Source: Strongyloides papillosus
Lineage: Eukaryota; Nematoda; Chromadorea; Rhabditida; Strongyloididae
Assembly: GCA_005656395.1 (NCBI GenBank)
Contig: SRSI01000023.1
Coordinates: 868,001 to 932,000 of the forward strand
DNA: 64,000 nucleotides
Direction of reading: 5' to 3'
Shown: piece by piece, positions 1 to 10,774 of the stretch
Layout of the letters: each line of letters begins with the position of its first letter
Numbering within the stretch: the stretch's first letter is position 1
Program-made: the position numbers and the translations under genes
The notes under the pieces: model-generated
What the model saw: only the letters and a program-made list of their open reading frames with translations
The model's database searches: none
What the model was told of the DNA's origin: nothing

Positions 1-447
1 TCAAACCAGCTTCTTCATGTTTTTTTCTTGCTTCCTCTCTTTCGGCAGCTGTTGGTGATATAAGACTAACAAGTGTTATTATACCACAATCAGCAAAAAG
101 TTTAGCTGTCTCAGCAACTCTCCTGACATTTTCTTTTCTCTCCTCTAACGTAAAACCTAAATTACTACATAGTCCTTGTCTCATATTATCACCATCAAGA
201 ACATATGAAGGTATCCCTACTCTACTTAATAATTGCTCTAATCTCATTGAAATAGTTGTTTTACCAGCAGCCGGAAGACCTGTAAACCACAAAGTACATC
301 CACGAAATTGTGGATATCTTCCTAAATTTCGGGCACGTTCATCTCTCGTTATTTTATGAAATTGTTGTGTTACATTTGTTGACTAAAAAATAATATGAAT
401 GACAATAGTTTTGATGATAATAAGTTAGTTTAAATAATACATACCAT
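1..447 (-). CDS. PAPS synthetase, APS-kinase domain (N-terminal part, cut by window edge)
   Basis: This gene makes the sulfate donor PAPS; the visible part is the APS-kinase domain, which phosphorylates adenosine phosphosulfate with ATP. The exon at 382-1 reads without a stop and carries the P-loop GLPAAGKT (about residues 36-43), then LDGDNMRQGL, the ENVRRVAE helix and LFADCGIITL, all hallmarks of PAPSS kinase domains. The start codon at 447-445 is followed directly by a donor (GTATGT at 444-439). The intron is 383-444, with acceptor TTTTTAG, so exon 1 contributes only the Met and the splice is phase 0. About 128 residues are visible. Animal PAPSS proteins continue with the rest of the kinase and an ATP-sulfurylase domain, which would lie left of the window. 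The C. elegans counterpart would be pps-1. The family assignment is firm; the isolated-ATG exon is my gene model. Confidence 0.9.
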
Positions 448-1384
448 TTTGTGAATAATTTACTCTTTGTCTAACTATATCTATAATTCTTTCTTTTATT
501 TTTATATCTTTATAAATATATGTCCTCTGTTTTCTTTTTAGTTTTTAAAATAAAAAGGAAACAATCACTAAGTTTTCTCTAAATAAAATAATTATAAAAT
601 AGTATTATAAAAACGAAATTTTTTCATTCTAACTTCATTCATTAGATAACGTTAACAGAAAGTACAAACAAAGTTTTAAGTATTATAGATAAAAGAAAAA
701 AACAAATAATATTAAAATGAAACATTTTACTTACTAGCCTAATAGTATTTAACATTATTTCAATCAATATTCGAATAAGTCTCTATTTATGCATTATGAT
801 ATGGGTATATATAAATATTGTAATATTAATAGATAATGAAAAATATAATGATTAACTGAGAAACAGGAAGAAAATTGTATCTATTGTTTTATTTTAATAA
901 AATTACTTTACAATTCCTCCACTCAATTCTTTTTCTCTAAAAACGCTTTGTTATTAAAATATAAATAATAAATGTTTTTATCGCCAAAATTTTTCATTTA
1001 TGATAAATAGATTACATGAGAAAGTAATATTATTAATTGTTATATTTTATATTAATTTATAAGAGCTATCTGTATCTTGTCAAAGTTTATATTATGTAAT
1101 ATACCCCCAATTTTAATCAATTTTCTTCCTCTTTTAATATGTATTTTACTCATTTAAAAATTTATACATGTAATTATAGTATAATGGTGAAATACGATAG
1201 TATAAAGAAAGTAGGAAATAAAATAAAACATAAAACTTTACTTATAACTTTTTGTTAATTATTTAATATAATATTTATTTCTACACTAATAATATAATTA
1301 AAATAAATATATAATTAAATACATATACGTATATATATATACAAAATATATATATAGAACATAAACTATATTTGGTCTTTTCAG
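448..1384. other. AT-rich intergenic region
   Basis: It holds the presumed promoter of the minus-strand PAPS synthetase gene on its left side, long A/T runs and an alternating TA tract near 1320-1355. I see no convincing exon. Confidence 0.5.
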
Positions 1385-1596
1385 ATGGCATATCATCAAA
1401 TGAGATAAGAACAGATGAAGCTCTCAAAGACTTGGAGTCCCATCAAAGGAATGATACAAGGAAATGTGTTAATCAACAAATATTAACTTATCTTTTAATA
1501 GGCACTATATTTATTACAATAATGCTTTTCACTTTCCTCCTCCTCCAACTAAAGAAGGTATATAGAAGTGAAGTAAACGATGGATTTCAATTTTAA
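1385..1596 (+). CDS. Possible terminal exon of a single-pass membrane protein
   Basis: A good acceptor (TTTTCAG ending at 1384) opens a frame of about 70 codons that stops at 1594-1596. The peptide has a polar, charged N-terminal half (DEALKDLESHQRND) and one strongly hydrophobic stretch (TYLLIGTIFITIMLFTFLLL) followed by basic residues, as in a membrane anchor with a short tail. No in-frame ATG lies near the 5' end and no upstream exon was found. It may be the last exon of a gene with a distant 5' part, or a chance ORF. The product is not recognised. Confidence 0.3.
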
Positions 1597-2279
1597 CAGT
1601 GTTTATATATGAATTTTTATTGTTCCTTAAACATGTAAAAATTAAGTTTTCATGTTTTTTGAAAGAATTCTTTACTTATTTATTATTGTTTATTCATTAA
1701 ATTCTAAGGTATATTATAAACAAAATACTAAAAAGTTTTTGTTATCTTATGATAATCTTATGATATTTAGATTATTAACAATGAAAAAAAATTACCATAA
1801 ACAGAAAATTTCTAATTCTTTCAATGTTACATTTTTTAAGGCTCTCAATATTTATGGTTATTGTTAAAAAAAATTTCTTAACAAATCATCTTTACTCTTT
1901 TCTTAATTAGTTGTATAAATTTATATAAATCAAAGTTCAAGGTACTTAATAAAAATCAAAATCATTCATTTTACTTCTTTTTTTGACAACATTAATTGGG
2001 TGATTAGGAAGAAAATAAAACATTCTTAATTTCTCAACAATTTACGCCGGAATATACCTAGAAATACTTATTTAATTAAAACATCATTTTTGAATTAATG
2101 ATATTACGCAACATGTCATAAAAACGTGATTGGGGGGAATTTTTATCAATAAACAGTTGGTTAAAAAAATTATAACATATGGTGTGTGTAAAGTTTGTTC
2201 TAATTTTTTATTAGTCTATTTTTAGTTATTAATGTAGATAGTGTAAGAATTATAAATATTTATAAAATTATCTTTATTG
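1597..2279. other. AT-rich spacer
   Basis: A 71-codon AT-driven ORF at 1652-1867 looks like chance: Phe/Lys/Tyr/Asn-rich with no domain. Nothing else is supported. Confidence 0.4.
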
Positions 2280-2869
2280 TTAAACACGGCATTCCATATC
2301 GTCCAGATTTAATGTAGCTTCATCCGTACCCTCATTTAATAAGTATTTTGATAAACTTCCTATTGTAACAACATTTTCTTCATCCACACAATATAAGGAA
2401 CTCTTTGCTGCATCCTTTCCACTTCCCAAATGAAGATCTTCATATGAGAATACATTGAGTAACTTGTGCATTTTATTAGAATTGAGATCAACTTCATTGC
2501 CATGGACTCTCAATTTTGTCTTAATTTCACAATTGTCACATTTGACTCCACAGCGATCATATATCTCCAACATAGCATATTTAAAAAACTTCTTTTCAAT
2601 ATCAAAGTAAAACGATTGGTTTACAAGAACAGTTCTGCTACTGTGTGCAGTTCCAGAGTACGCTAAAAAGTATTGTTATATAAGTAATTGTTTAATAAAA
2701 ACAACAACAACTTACATCCTGAGTCATGCAAAAGATTTACCTTTGCGGCAAATAAGTCTTTTTTTCTACAATCCAATTTTCCAATTAATGTATAAGGTAC
2801 TTTATCATCTTTTTTTTCTTGTGATAAATCAAAGAGTTGTAAAATAAATAGAAAAATTAATATTTTCAT
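2280..2869 (-). CDS. Divergent transthyretin-like (TTL) secreted protein
   Basis: The two-exon model is exon 1 at 2869-2716 and exon 2 at 2662-2280. The intron is 53 bases (GTAAGT...TTTTTAG); the joined frame is 537 nt, giving 178 residues. The start at 2869 is chosen over the further upstream Met of the open frame because it begins directly with a signal peptide (MKILIFLFILQLFDLS). The mature N-terminus (YTLIGKLDCRKKDLFAAKVNLL) has the layout of nematode TTL proteins, 'GxLxCxxxPAxxVxVxLxD'. A later KYAMLEIYDRCGVKC matches the typical 'DPxLxIxHxC' strand. TTL proteins are a large nematode family, mostly secreted and of poorly known function. The match is by pattern only; the second half is acidic and diverges. 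The alternative is an unrelated small secreted Cys protein. Confidence 0.6.
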
Positions 2870-4394
2870 TTTTAAGAATGTACATATTCTAGATGGCAAA
2901 CTATTATTATATATTTTTAATATTCATATTTTTTATTATATTCAAATTTATATAAGGTAAGAACAAATTTTTTTATTACACTAAATTGATAATTTTTGTT
3001 AAACAAATGAGAATTAGTGGATTTTGATGAATTATTATATAAATATACTAGATTTTAATGGAAATGCAAAAATTAAACAAAATTAAGAAAAGATAAATTC
3101 ATAAAATGAATATTTCTTTAAAATTTTATATAATACATTTTATGATCATTTTTTGATTTTATTTTAGTGTCGTAAATTCATACATTTTTTTATTGAAAGT
3201 AGTTATAAAGATTATTTTTCGTAAAATTAAAATATTTCTATCAAAAACATATGATTTTAGAGTACATTGAGTGTCATAAAAATTTTTATTGGAAAAATTT
3301 ATTTGACATTTCCAAATATCACCTGAATTGCTTGTGAATAGAAAATTTTTTATAAAAATAAATTTTATTGTTCTTTAAATGATGAAAGTTTTTTAACATA
3401 CAACTAAATACAAGTGTGAACATCTTACTTCCTTAAAAAATGGGTGTTTTCAACAAAGTATCAAACTTGTGACCTTTATCAAGAAATTATGTAAAAAATA
3501 TATGTTATTATTAGGGGAATTTATAGAATCTTCAAAGAAAACAATAAAATTTCAGATGATCATTAAAAAAATTATCATAACAATAGTGGAATTTAATAAA
3601 AAAATTGTTATTTCTTAAAATGTTATTTTGTTTAAAATTTAAAACAAAAAATTGTTTATTGTTTATGTGTGATACCATTTTCAATGACATGTTATAGAAT
3701 ATAGATGAATTCTTGATATGTTAGACTTCCTATTCGCAGAGATCACTATTGTGTTTTATACTTTAATTTTAAGAAAATGTATTTCTATGCTTAGCTCATT
3801 AATATAGATATGTAAATTGAGGAGGATAATTTAAATTTAAGTGATATGGTAACACTTAAATGTTCCTTTTTCTTCTTAAAGTTCATTTAGAATAGCAATT
3901 TCCAGTCTATCTAATTTTTTTAACTTAGTAAGTCATTTTTCAATAATTTCAATTACTGTAAAAAAAAGTGTATTTAAGATGATTTTTACAAGAATCTATT
4001 TATACAATAAAAAAATGATACAAGTATCTTTAAAGTCTTGATATATATCAAAATGATAACTGGATATAACATCTAAACTTCAAATCGGAGATATTATCAC
4101 TTTTGAATGATAAAAATTTCAAAGATAATGATTTAAAGAAATTTTATAAATATTTTTGGTTATAAAATTGTTTTACAGTTATACAAGAAAATACCCAAAA
4201 GATAAAAATTAATGATAACTTAAAATTTTCTTAAATAATTTAAGAAAAATTTTCACAAATTTCCACTTTAAAATTTGAATGAAAATACAAAATTATTGAC
4301 AAAAATATTCAAATTTATTTTCTAAGATCATGTATATTTATTTATTGAGAAGATATATAATTTTTATCTTTCTTATTTAATAATAGTCTTTATA
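2870..4394. other. AT-rich intergenic region
   Basis: About 1.5 kb of A/T-rich sequence. No splice-flanked coding exon, RNA gene or repeat could be recognised on either strand. Confidence 0.5.
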
Positions 4395-4556
4395 ATGTGT
4401 TGTGGAGGTAGTAGATATTATGATGACAGACTTGGCTCCACTCATGTTGTAACAGCAGCACCAGCGGTCGTGGCAACACCAGTAGTTGCTCCAATGCCAC
4501 CACCAATTGTCCCAGTTCAACCAATCGTCAGAAATCCTTATGCACCACCAATATAA
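4395..4556 (+). CDS. 53-residue Pro/Val/Ala-rich small protein
   Basis: The ORF runs from ATG at 4395 to TAA at 4554-4556. The protein starts MCCGGSRYYDDR and then is almost entirely Ala, Val and Pro, ending PYAPPI. It has no signal peptide and a single exon. It is too short for standard ORF cut-offs, but three other tiny, compositionally biased plus-strand genes follow within 2.4 kb, and two of these begin with a similar MC(G/V)G. The skewed, C-rich codon composition contrasts with the flanking A/T, which supports coding. Function unknown; it could be a structural or cuticle-associated low-complexity protein (inference). Confidence 0.6.
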   Translation: MCCGGSRYYDDRLGSTHVVTAAPAVVATPVVAPMPPPIVPVQPIVRNPYAPPI

Positions 4557-4986
4557 CAATTTGACAATTGTTATTTGAGTATTTCAACCTGATTAATATA
4601 TAATTAATTATATAAATAAAAATCTTTTTAATTGCAATTTTTTATATATATTTAATGTAATAAATATTTTATAATTTATTAGTATTTTATTTTTTTTAAA
4701 CAGATCAAAGTAATTGTTAATTGTTGTTGTTGTCACGCGTTCTATAATATGTGAACTTTAGCTCTTACATAAATTATTGTGATGACGTTTTGAATAAACA
4801 TGGGACTTACCTTTACATGATAAATATTATTGTAAAATTTTTTATTAATTATTTTGTTTTACTCCTATCATCAATTATCAATTTTTTCATGTATATTTGA
4901 ATAATAAAAAAATATTTAAATTATGGCTGTTATAAAAATTAATGATAAGGAAAAATTTAGTACACATTTCCATTTAACTTGAAACT
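4557..4986. promoter_or_regulatory. Spacer and conserved upstream region of the 4987 gene
   Basis: From about 4897 to 4945 the sequence (TTGAATAATAAAAAAATA then TTTAAATTAT and GCTGTTATAAAA) is nearly repeated at about 5801-5845 upstream of the paralog at 5892. This marks a shared, duplicated promoter region. Confidence 0.5.
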
Positions 4987-5253
4987 ATGTGTGTAGGAAA
5001 AAAAAAAGGTAGTACTCAGATTGGCAAAAAAGGGTCGATTCAGGGTAAAAGTTCACAAGGACCTGTAAAATCTTTTGAATGTGTAAAAAAAACAGATACC
5101 GGACCACCACCCCCTGGTGATCAAGGTGTAAAATCAGTCGAATGTACTAGAAAAGCGGATATTGGTCCAACAACTCCTGGTGACCAAGCTGTAAAATCAG
5201 TTGAATGTGCAGGAAAACCTGGAACAACACCGGGTAATGATGTTTGTAACTGA
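4987..5253 (+). CDS. 88-residue Lys/Pro/Gly-rich protein with three imperfect repeats (truncated paralog of 5892)
   Basis: A single-exon gene with ATG at 4987. The N-terminus MCVGKKKGSTQIGKKG aligns with [16 protein letters not shown] of the gene at 5892. The rest is three repeats of about 20 residues: VKSFECVKKTDTGPPPPGDQ, VKSVECTRKADIGPTTPGDQ, then VKSVECAGK with a shortened tail. Each carries one Cys. There is no signal peptide or TM segment. Downstream of the stop (about 5300-5410) the DNA still resembles the 3' coding end and 3' UTR of the 5892 gene, so this copy appears to have lost its original C-terminus. Function unknown. Confidence 0.65.
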   Translation: MCVGKKKGSTQIGKKGSIQGKSSQGPVKSFECVKKTDTGPPPPGDQGVKSVECTRKADIGPTTPGDQAVKSVECAGKPGTTPGNDVCN

Positions 5254-5891
5254 TCCTCTTTCACCTTAAGTTTACAAGGAGGCTAATAATAATAAACCAA
5301 ATTCACCATAACCTTTTGGGCAATTATTGAGGGAGGATTTAATGAAAACCGAAATTTTAATTCTTCTAATAATTAATATCTAATGATAATCATGCTACAT
5401 TGAATGAATCTGATTGTATATATACATTATATAATAAACTTGTCTCCTATCTATGTTTTAATTTTTCACTTTAATATTATAACAAAAGTTGATTATGTAT
5501 AATAGAAGAGTAAGAAAACAATTTTTTCTTCACTATAACTCATTTTAAGTTTACCTGATTCTTATGAATACAAACATTACAATATTTGAATTGATTAAAA
5601 TAAGGTCAAATTATGAAACAAAATGTAGTGATAGTTATTATGAAAAAAAATATAAAAGAATGTTTCGAAATATTAAGCAAAGTCAGGCAAAGGTATGGCC
5701 TTCTGCAGATTCATATAAAATGAATTATATCTAAAAAATAATTTTCCACTCATCAATTTTCTTTCCTTTTTATCATCATTTATCGGTTTTGCTACATAAT
5801 TTTGAATAATAAAAAAATATTTAAATTATAGTTGCTATAAAATTAACAATAAATAAAAATTTAATATATATTTTCTGTTTGATACAAAGTT
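5254..5891. other. 3' relic of duplicated gene plus promoter of the 5892 gene
   Basis: 5285-5410 contains a non-coding relic (GGAGGATTTAAT and TTTTAATTCTTCTAATAAT, then GATAATCATG) matching the C-terminal codons and 3' UTR of the 5892 gene at about 6380-6465. A TATA-like TATAAAA lies near 5716. The duplicated promoter block is at about 5801-5845. Confidence 0.5.
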
Positions 5892-6413
5892 ATGTGTGGA
5901 GGTCCCAAAAAAAAGAATCCTCAGACTGGAAGAAAAGGGTTGAATTCAGCAAAAAGTTTGCCACAAGCTGGAAATTCGTTTGAAGGTCAAAAGACGGGTG
6001 GAAGTAGACCACCGCCTTCTGGTTATAATCCAGCGATACCAGGTCCGACACCTTCAAAAATGGGACAAGGGCCACCAACACCTTCAATGATGCAAAAGCA
6101 GCAACAAAATTTCCTAAATAGTCCAGCAGGAACACCACAACCATTTGGACAACCACAGGATGGTTTTGGACAGCCACCACAACAAGGTTTCGGACAACCA
6201 CAGGGTTTCGGACAGCCACAACAAGGCTTTGGACAGCCACAAGGTTTCGGACAACCACAACAAGGCTTTGGACAACAACCACAAGGTTTTGGACAACCGC
6301 AACAAGGTTTTGGACAACCACAACAAGGTTTTGGTCAACAACCACAAGGTTTTGGTCAGCAACCATTTGGACAGTCACCTGGAGGAGGATTTAATCCAAG
6401 CCCCTCATTTTAA
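5892..6413 (+). CDS. 173-residue Gly/Phe/Gln-rich repeat protein (GFGQPQ repeats)
   Basis: A single-exon gene with ATG at 5892 and TAA at 6411-6413. Residues 1-45 are a basic MCGGPKKK region shared with the 4987 paralog. Residues 46-85 are Pro-rich. The C-terminal half is a tandem array of QGFGQPQ-type units (about 12), ending in a Gly/Pro tail. There is no signal peptide or TM segment. FG-rich, Gln-rich arrays like this are intrinsically disordered and occur in nucleoporin-like, prion-like and structural proteins; which applies here is not decidable. The repeats are nearly regular at DNA level too (TTTGGACAACC units), so copy number is probably polymorphic. The reverse strand gives a long shadow ORF (5890-6378) that I do not accept. 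Confidence 0.75.
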   Translation: MCGGPKKKNPQTGRKGLNSAKSLPQAGNSFEGQKTGGSRPPPSGYNPAIPGPTPSKMGQGPPTPSMMQKQQQNFLNSPAGTPQPFGQPQDGFGQPPQQGFGQPQGFGQPQQGFGQPQGFGQPQQGFGQQPQGFGQPQQGFGQPQQGFGQQPQGFGQQPFGQSPGGGFNPSPSF

Positions 6414-6704
6414 TTCTTCTAATAATAAATGTTTAACGATAATCATGTTACATCGAATAAATCTGATTATTCATATAAATTGTTCACCAAAAACCATTGT
6501 CTAATATAAGTTATTAAGATCACAAAAATTCATTATTTACATAAATAAAAATTTATTCTGTAATAGTCTTCTACTTTTAACTTTAGAAATAAAATTCTTA
6601 TTGGTTAATATTTTAGTTGCTCTTTGTCTATGAAAAATTTAAATAATTTTTTATTATATTCTTGTGTTAAATTTATTTCAATGGCTATATGTTAATTTTT
6701 ACAT

Positions 6705-6713
6705 TATAAATAG
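6705..6713 (+). promoter_or_regulatory. TATA box of the 6772 gene
   Basis: TATAAATAG sits 59 to 67 bases upstream of the ATG at 6772, a position compatible with a core promoter and a short leader. Confidence 0.5.
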
Positions 6714-6771
6714 ATGACAAAAAATGTCACATTAACAATTTCTCGAATCTAATCTTACTCAATTTACTAAC

Positions 6772-6945
6772 ATGATTCCTTCTTGCTATGTTGCCCCAGG
6801 AATGGGAGTCGGATCTGCTTACGTCCCAATGAATCCAATGTACCCAACTGTTGGAGCTGCAGTTGTAACACCAGGTGTTGGAGTAGGCCTTGGTGGTGGA
6901 CTTTTTGGAGGTGGCATCTATGGAGCAGGATATCCATACATCTAA
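6772..6945 (+). CDS. 57-residue Gly/Val-rich small protein
   Basis: ATG at 6772, TAA at 6943-6945. The peptide begins MIPSCYVAPGMGVG and ends in Gly-rich GGGLFGGGIYGAGYPYI. It is the fourth of the cluster of tiny biased-composition genes on the plus strand. The GC-richer codons stand out from the flanks. Gly/Tyr-rich short proteins of this type are common and unassigned in parasitic nematodes; a structural role is only a guess. The minus-strand ORF at 6767-6991 is its shadow. Confidence 0.6.
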   Translation: MIPSCYVAPGMGVGSAYVPMNPMYPTVGAAVVTPGVGVGLGGGLFGGGIYGAGYPYI

Positions 6946-8412
6946 ATGTATTGTAAACTACAAATGATAAAAGGAGACATGAAATCTGCAATCATTTGGA
7001 GATATAAATTAAAAAATTATTTATTTACTAATAATAAAATTTTATTATCAAAGGAAATTTGATGATTTTTGAATATATCTTTTTTATGATGATATAAATA
7101 TATATATTATCTAGTGTTTATGAATATAATTTAATAAATGCATATTAATATTTATTCGCACTTTGTTTAGGCAATCATTTTGTATAACACTTTAAATAAG
7201 AAGAGATTTTTTTTGTTTACCAATCAGTAATTATGTTCTATAAATAGAGTATTACGTCTTTGATAAATACTGCATGTTATGAAATTTATGTTCTTTTTTC
7301 ATTATTTGGTTATCATCTTCTCTAAATAAATAGAGTTCTATTTATATCAATATATTTTTAATTAGGAAAAAAAACAGAATATTTTTCTACTGATGTGGTT
7401 TATAATTTCATAATGTGTTTTTCATTTTTTTACGTCATTCTTGCTCATTATAAATACATTTTTTTAATAGCAAATGCAAAGAATATGATTGTAATGTTTC
7501 TCTAGAAGAGAAGTACTTTCTTTTTTTATAGGGTATAAATAAGAATTATAATTGGATAAAATATGATTGCGTAAAGTAAAATAGCAAATGTCATAGAATC
7601 ATAATAAAAGTGTTATTATTTTTTATCTTTTTTTGTGAAATTAAATACTTTTCATAATTTATCAAATTTAAGTTAAAAATCAAATTTCACATTAATATTT
7701 ATTTTGAGAAAGAAGAAAAGATTTATGTAGGTATTGATAAGATATTTTAATCACCTTCAACAATATTCCCAAAGTACATTACATCTTCAAATATACATAA
7801 ATATATACAATTAGACTTTTCTCGAATATTTTGTTCTCAATCACCTATATATATTTAAGCATACATTTCTTATCAAAATCCCCCATATCACAAAATTCAT
7901 ATATATAATACCAGGATAAGAGGTTTAACTGTTAAGAAAATATATTTTAATAACATTATATAGACGATGAGGTTATAATATTTACTACAACACTGATTCT
8001 AACTAACCTATTGGCATTTAAAAGAAAGAAATAGATATAATAAGATACATTAAGATTTTAAAAGCCTATTACACATTTGAACACATCTCTACTTTTACAT
8101 CGCCAATTTCAATATATACTTTAGTCATTGAATTATTTATATATCCTATAATTTCCATTATAGCTACCCTCATCAATCCACCAACGGCAGTAAAGTTAAT
8201 CACTTAACTACTAAACTTATATCAAATTATTTCATATTACAGTGATTATATATATATTTTTATATCCCTTAAACAATACTATTATTATTAATTATTTTTC
8301 TTCAGTTTTATTTATTATATTTTTTTAAATCTTTTTCTTTCCCAATTTCTAAGCATATGGCAATATTGTTTCGTTTTTAAAATTATTTTTTTAAAACATT
8401 TACTTACCATAA
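6946..8412. other. AT-rich intergenic region upstream of the 8413 gene
   Basis: No exon-like segment. The last 500 bases are rich in TATATA and C/T-rich runs and presumably hold the promoter and leader of the 8413 gene. Confidence 0.4.
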
Positions 8413-10404
8413 ATGTACCTGAAGAAAGATAAAAAGAATTTTGACGGTTATCAATATCAAAATAGTGGTTATATAGCGGATAATTATCAACAGAACGGAG
8501 GACAACAATATTTGAATAACCATACAGATTCAAGAATTTATGAGGTTGATGATTCATTTAATGACATCAATTCCCTCCTACATTCTCATAACAATAATTC
8601 TTTTTATGATAAGAGTCAATACTTACATCCTAACAATAATAAAACGCCATATTATAAGACACCAAAATTTTCACAAACACAAGAGAATCACCAACATTCC
8701 TTACCATATTCTGATAATTCATTAAATTCATCATATTACGAAACACCTTACTTAAATTCACAACACCAACAACCTCAAAATATTTCATCTTCATTTTATT
8801 CTTCTAATCATCAATATAACCCAAAACAACTTTTTAATAACGAAGATTATCAATCACCTAATAACACAAATTATTCTTATCTTCATCATCAAACCATAGC
8901 ATCACCAGTTTCAGAGAGAATACCATTATCAACATCCGTCGATACCAGTTGCCTAGACGATTTATTAATTAATTCAGATATGTCTAAATCATCCTCACAG
9001 TGGAAGTCATCCTTTAATGGTATACGTGAAAAGTATAGTAATGGCTATTTTAATGATTCCTATAATGATGGGAAACATTATTCCTCAACATCATATAGTT
9101 TACCTAGAAGAAATGATACACCTAATTATTTAATGAAAAGTAATTCTTACCATACGATTAGTAGTCCTAGAAAGGTGGATGAAAATAAAGGATTACTACA
9201 GGCTGCTGTTGAGAGGAGAATATATGAGTCACCTGAAATATCATCATCATTACCTAATCATGTACGTAGACCAGGTACAGACATGGGGACATTCTGGTTA
9301 AATACAATACGTAAAAGTCCAGTAAAACAAGTTTTGACTGCCTCTGAAAGATTGGAAAAGTTACAAGAACCAGCGCATGTTAATTCATATCATGGTGGTA
9401 ATGAAAAAGTCATTAAAAGAACATTTATATCAAATACATTACCAATAAAACGTTCTGATAATCACTCTGTAGCATCAAGAAAAGCAATTTTTTCATCGCC
9501 AACATCAAATGATGTGATGTCCAGTAGAACATCATCATTAAATCATAAAATTATATCTACGCCACATATTGATATATCAGATTTAGAAGATGCTGTAGCT
9601 CAATTGACAACAAAAAATGAAAGACATATTAATAATTTTGATAGCAATTCATCGTCAAAAATATTACCATCCTCTCTTTCAGCAGGTTTACATAGATTTC
9701 CAACTGGAGAAGAGTATAATCATCATTACAATCATCATCAAAATAATATTATTACTAATACCAATAATAATACTAATAATAAGTCTTACACAACAAACAA
9801 ATATTTATCTGTTCTTCATTCACCATCTCCAGATTCTGGAACTGATAATTCACAATCCTGTCCAACTGATTTACCACATCCTAAACCAAAACACAATTTA
9901 AGAGAACAAATTATTAATGCTAGTATACAGTCAACACCATTTGTTAATGAAAAACAAATATCACCTAGTCGAATGATATTCCCAATAACTAATACAGGCC
10001 AAGTTGCTAATAAGATTTCAACCTATGAAAAAAAACATTCCTCTCCAACACCACCAAATTTACTACAATTAGCCTCACAGTTAAATGGTAACGGAATGTA
10101 CCCATCAAATATTGATGAAACCTCAAGATCAACATCATCATCCCCATGTCGATCTCCAGTAGCATTATCACCTAAATCATCAGTTTTTAGAACTAAACCT
10201 ATTATACAATTTGGTGTTAATTCTTACAGTTCCAGTTCTTCAAATAGTAGTTCTACTAGTCCTTGTACTGTTAACTATCAAATTTCTACACCTTCTATAA
10301 ATGGTTTTCAAAATAATAATGTTACTAAATCTTATATAACTAATACTTACAATAACTATTACAAAAATCAAGAACCTTCATCAATATACAATATCTATCA
10401 TCAA
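8413..10404 (+). CDS. Long Ser/Asn/Tyr-rich low-complexity exon, function unknown
   Basis: The open frame begins at ATG 8413. The reading frame continues to 10467, but CAA followed by GTAAGT at 10405 is a strong donor and the codons after it become Lys/Asn junk, so I end the exon at 10404 (664 codons, phase 0). A good acceptor (TTTCCTTAACAG, ending at 10732) could give a tiny last exon 10733-10774 ending in TAG; a more distant exon is equally possible. The protein is disordered: poly-Asn, poly-Ser, many SP/TP sites. Two short motifs look like leucine/aspartate helices (SCLDDLLINSDM about residue 180, ISDLEDAVAQLT about residue 380). A better conserved-looking stretch is RRPGTDMGTFWLNTIRKSPVKQ (about residues 287-308, shown without its flanks). 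It may be a cytoskeletal or regulatory scaffold; no family is recognised. Confidence 0.65.
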
Positions 10405-10774
10405 GTAAGTTTCTATAATAGAAATATTTTTAAAAATAAAAACAAAAAAAAGAAAAACTATCTTTGATATTATCGGTTTTAACATAAAACTTTAAAACTA
10501 TAATATTACAACTATTATATCATTTCTCTTATAAACGTTCTCAACTTTATCATTAAAAAGTTTAAAAGATAAATTTATATAACAAATATTTAGTTTACAT
10601 TTTGTTTTCAAAGGAAAAATAACTCAAAGTGTTAATTTGTACAACATAAATATTTTATGTTATTTTTTTAAACAGTTAAGTGTAACTTTTACGATTTGAT
10701 CAAGTTATAAAACATTTTATTTTCCTTAACAGATGTTTTTAAATCTATATTATTTATTAAACATTCATATGTAG

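Noticed and set aside
4377..4559. 60-codon Trp/Cys-rich minus-strand ORF
   Set aside because: It is the reverse shadow of the Pro/Ala/Val-rich gene at 4395; Trp-rich output comes from reversed Pro codons.
5890..6378. Minus-strand ORFs of 162 and 82 codons over the FG-repeat gene
   Set aside because: Val/Leu-repeat translations produced by reading the GFGQPQ repeats in reverse; no start context or signal.
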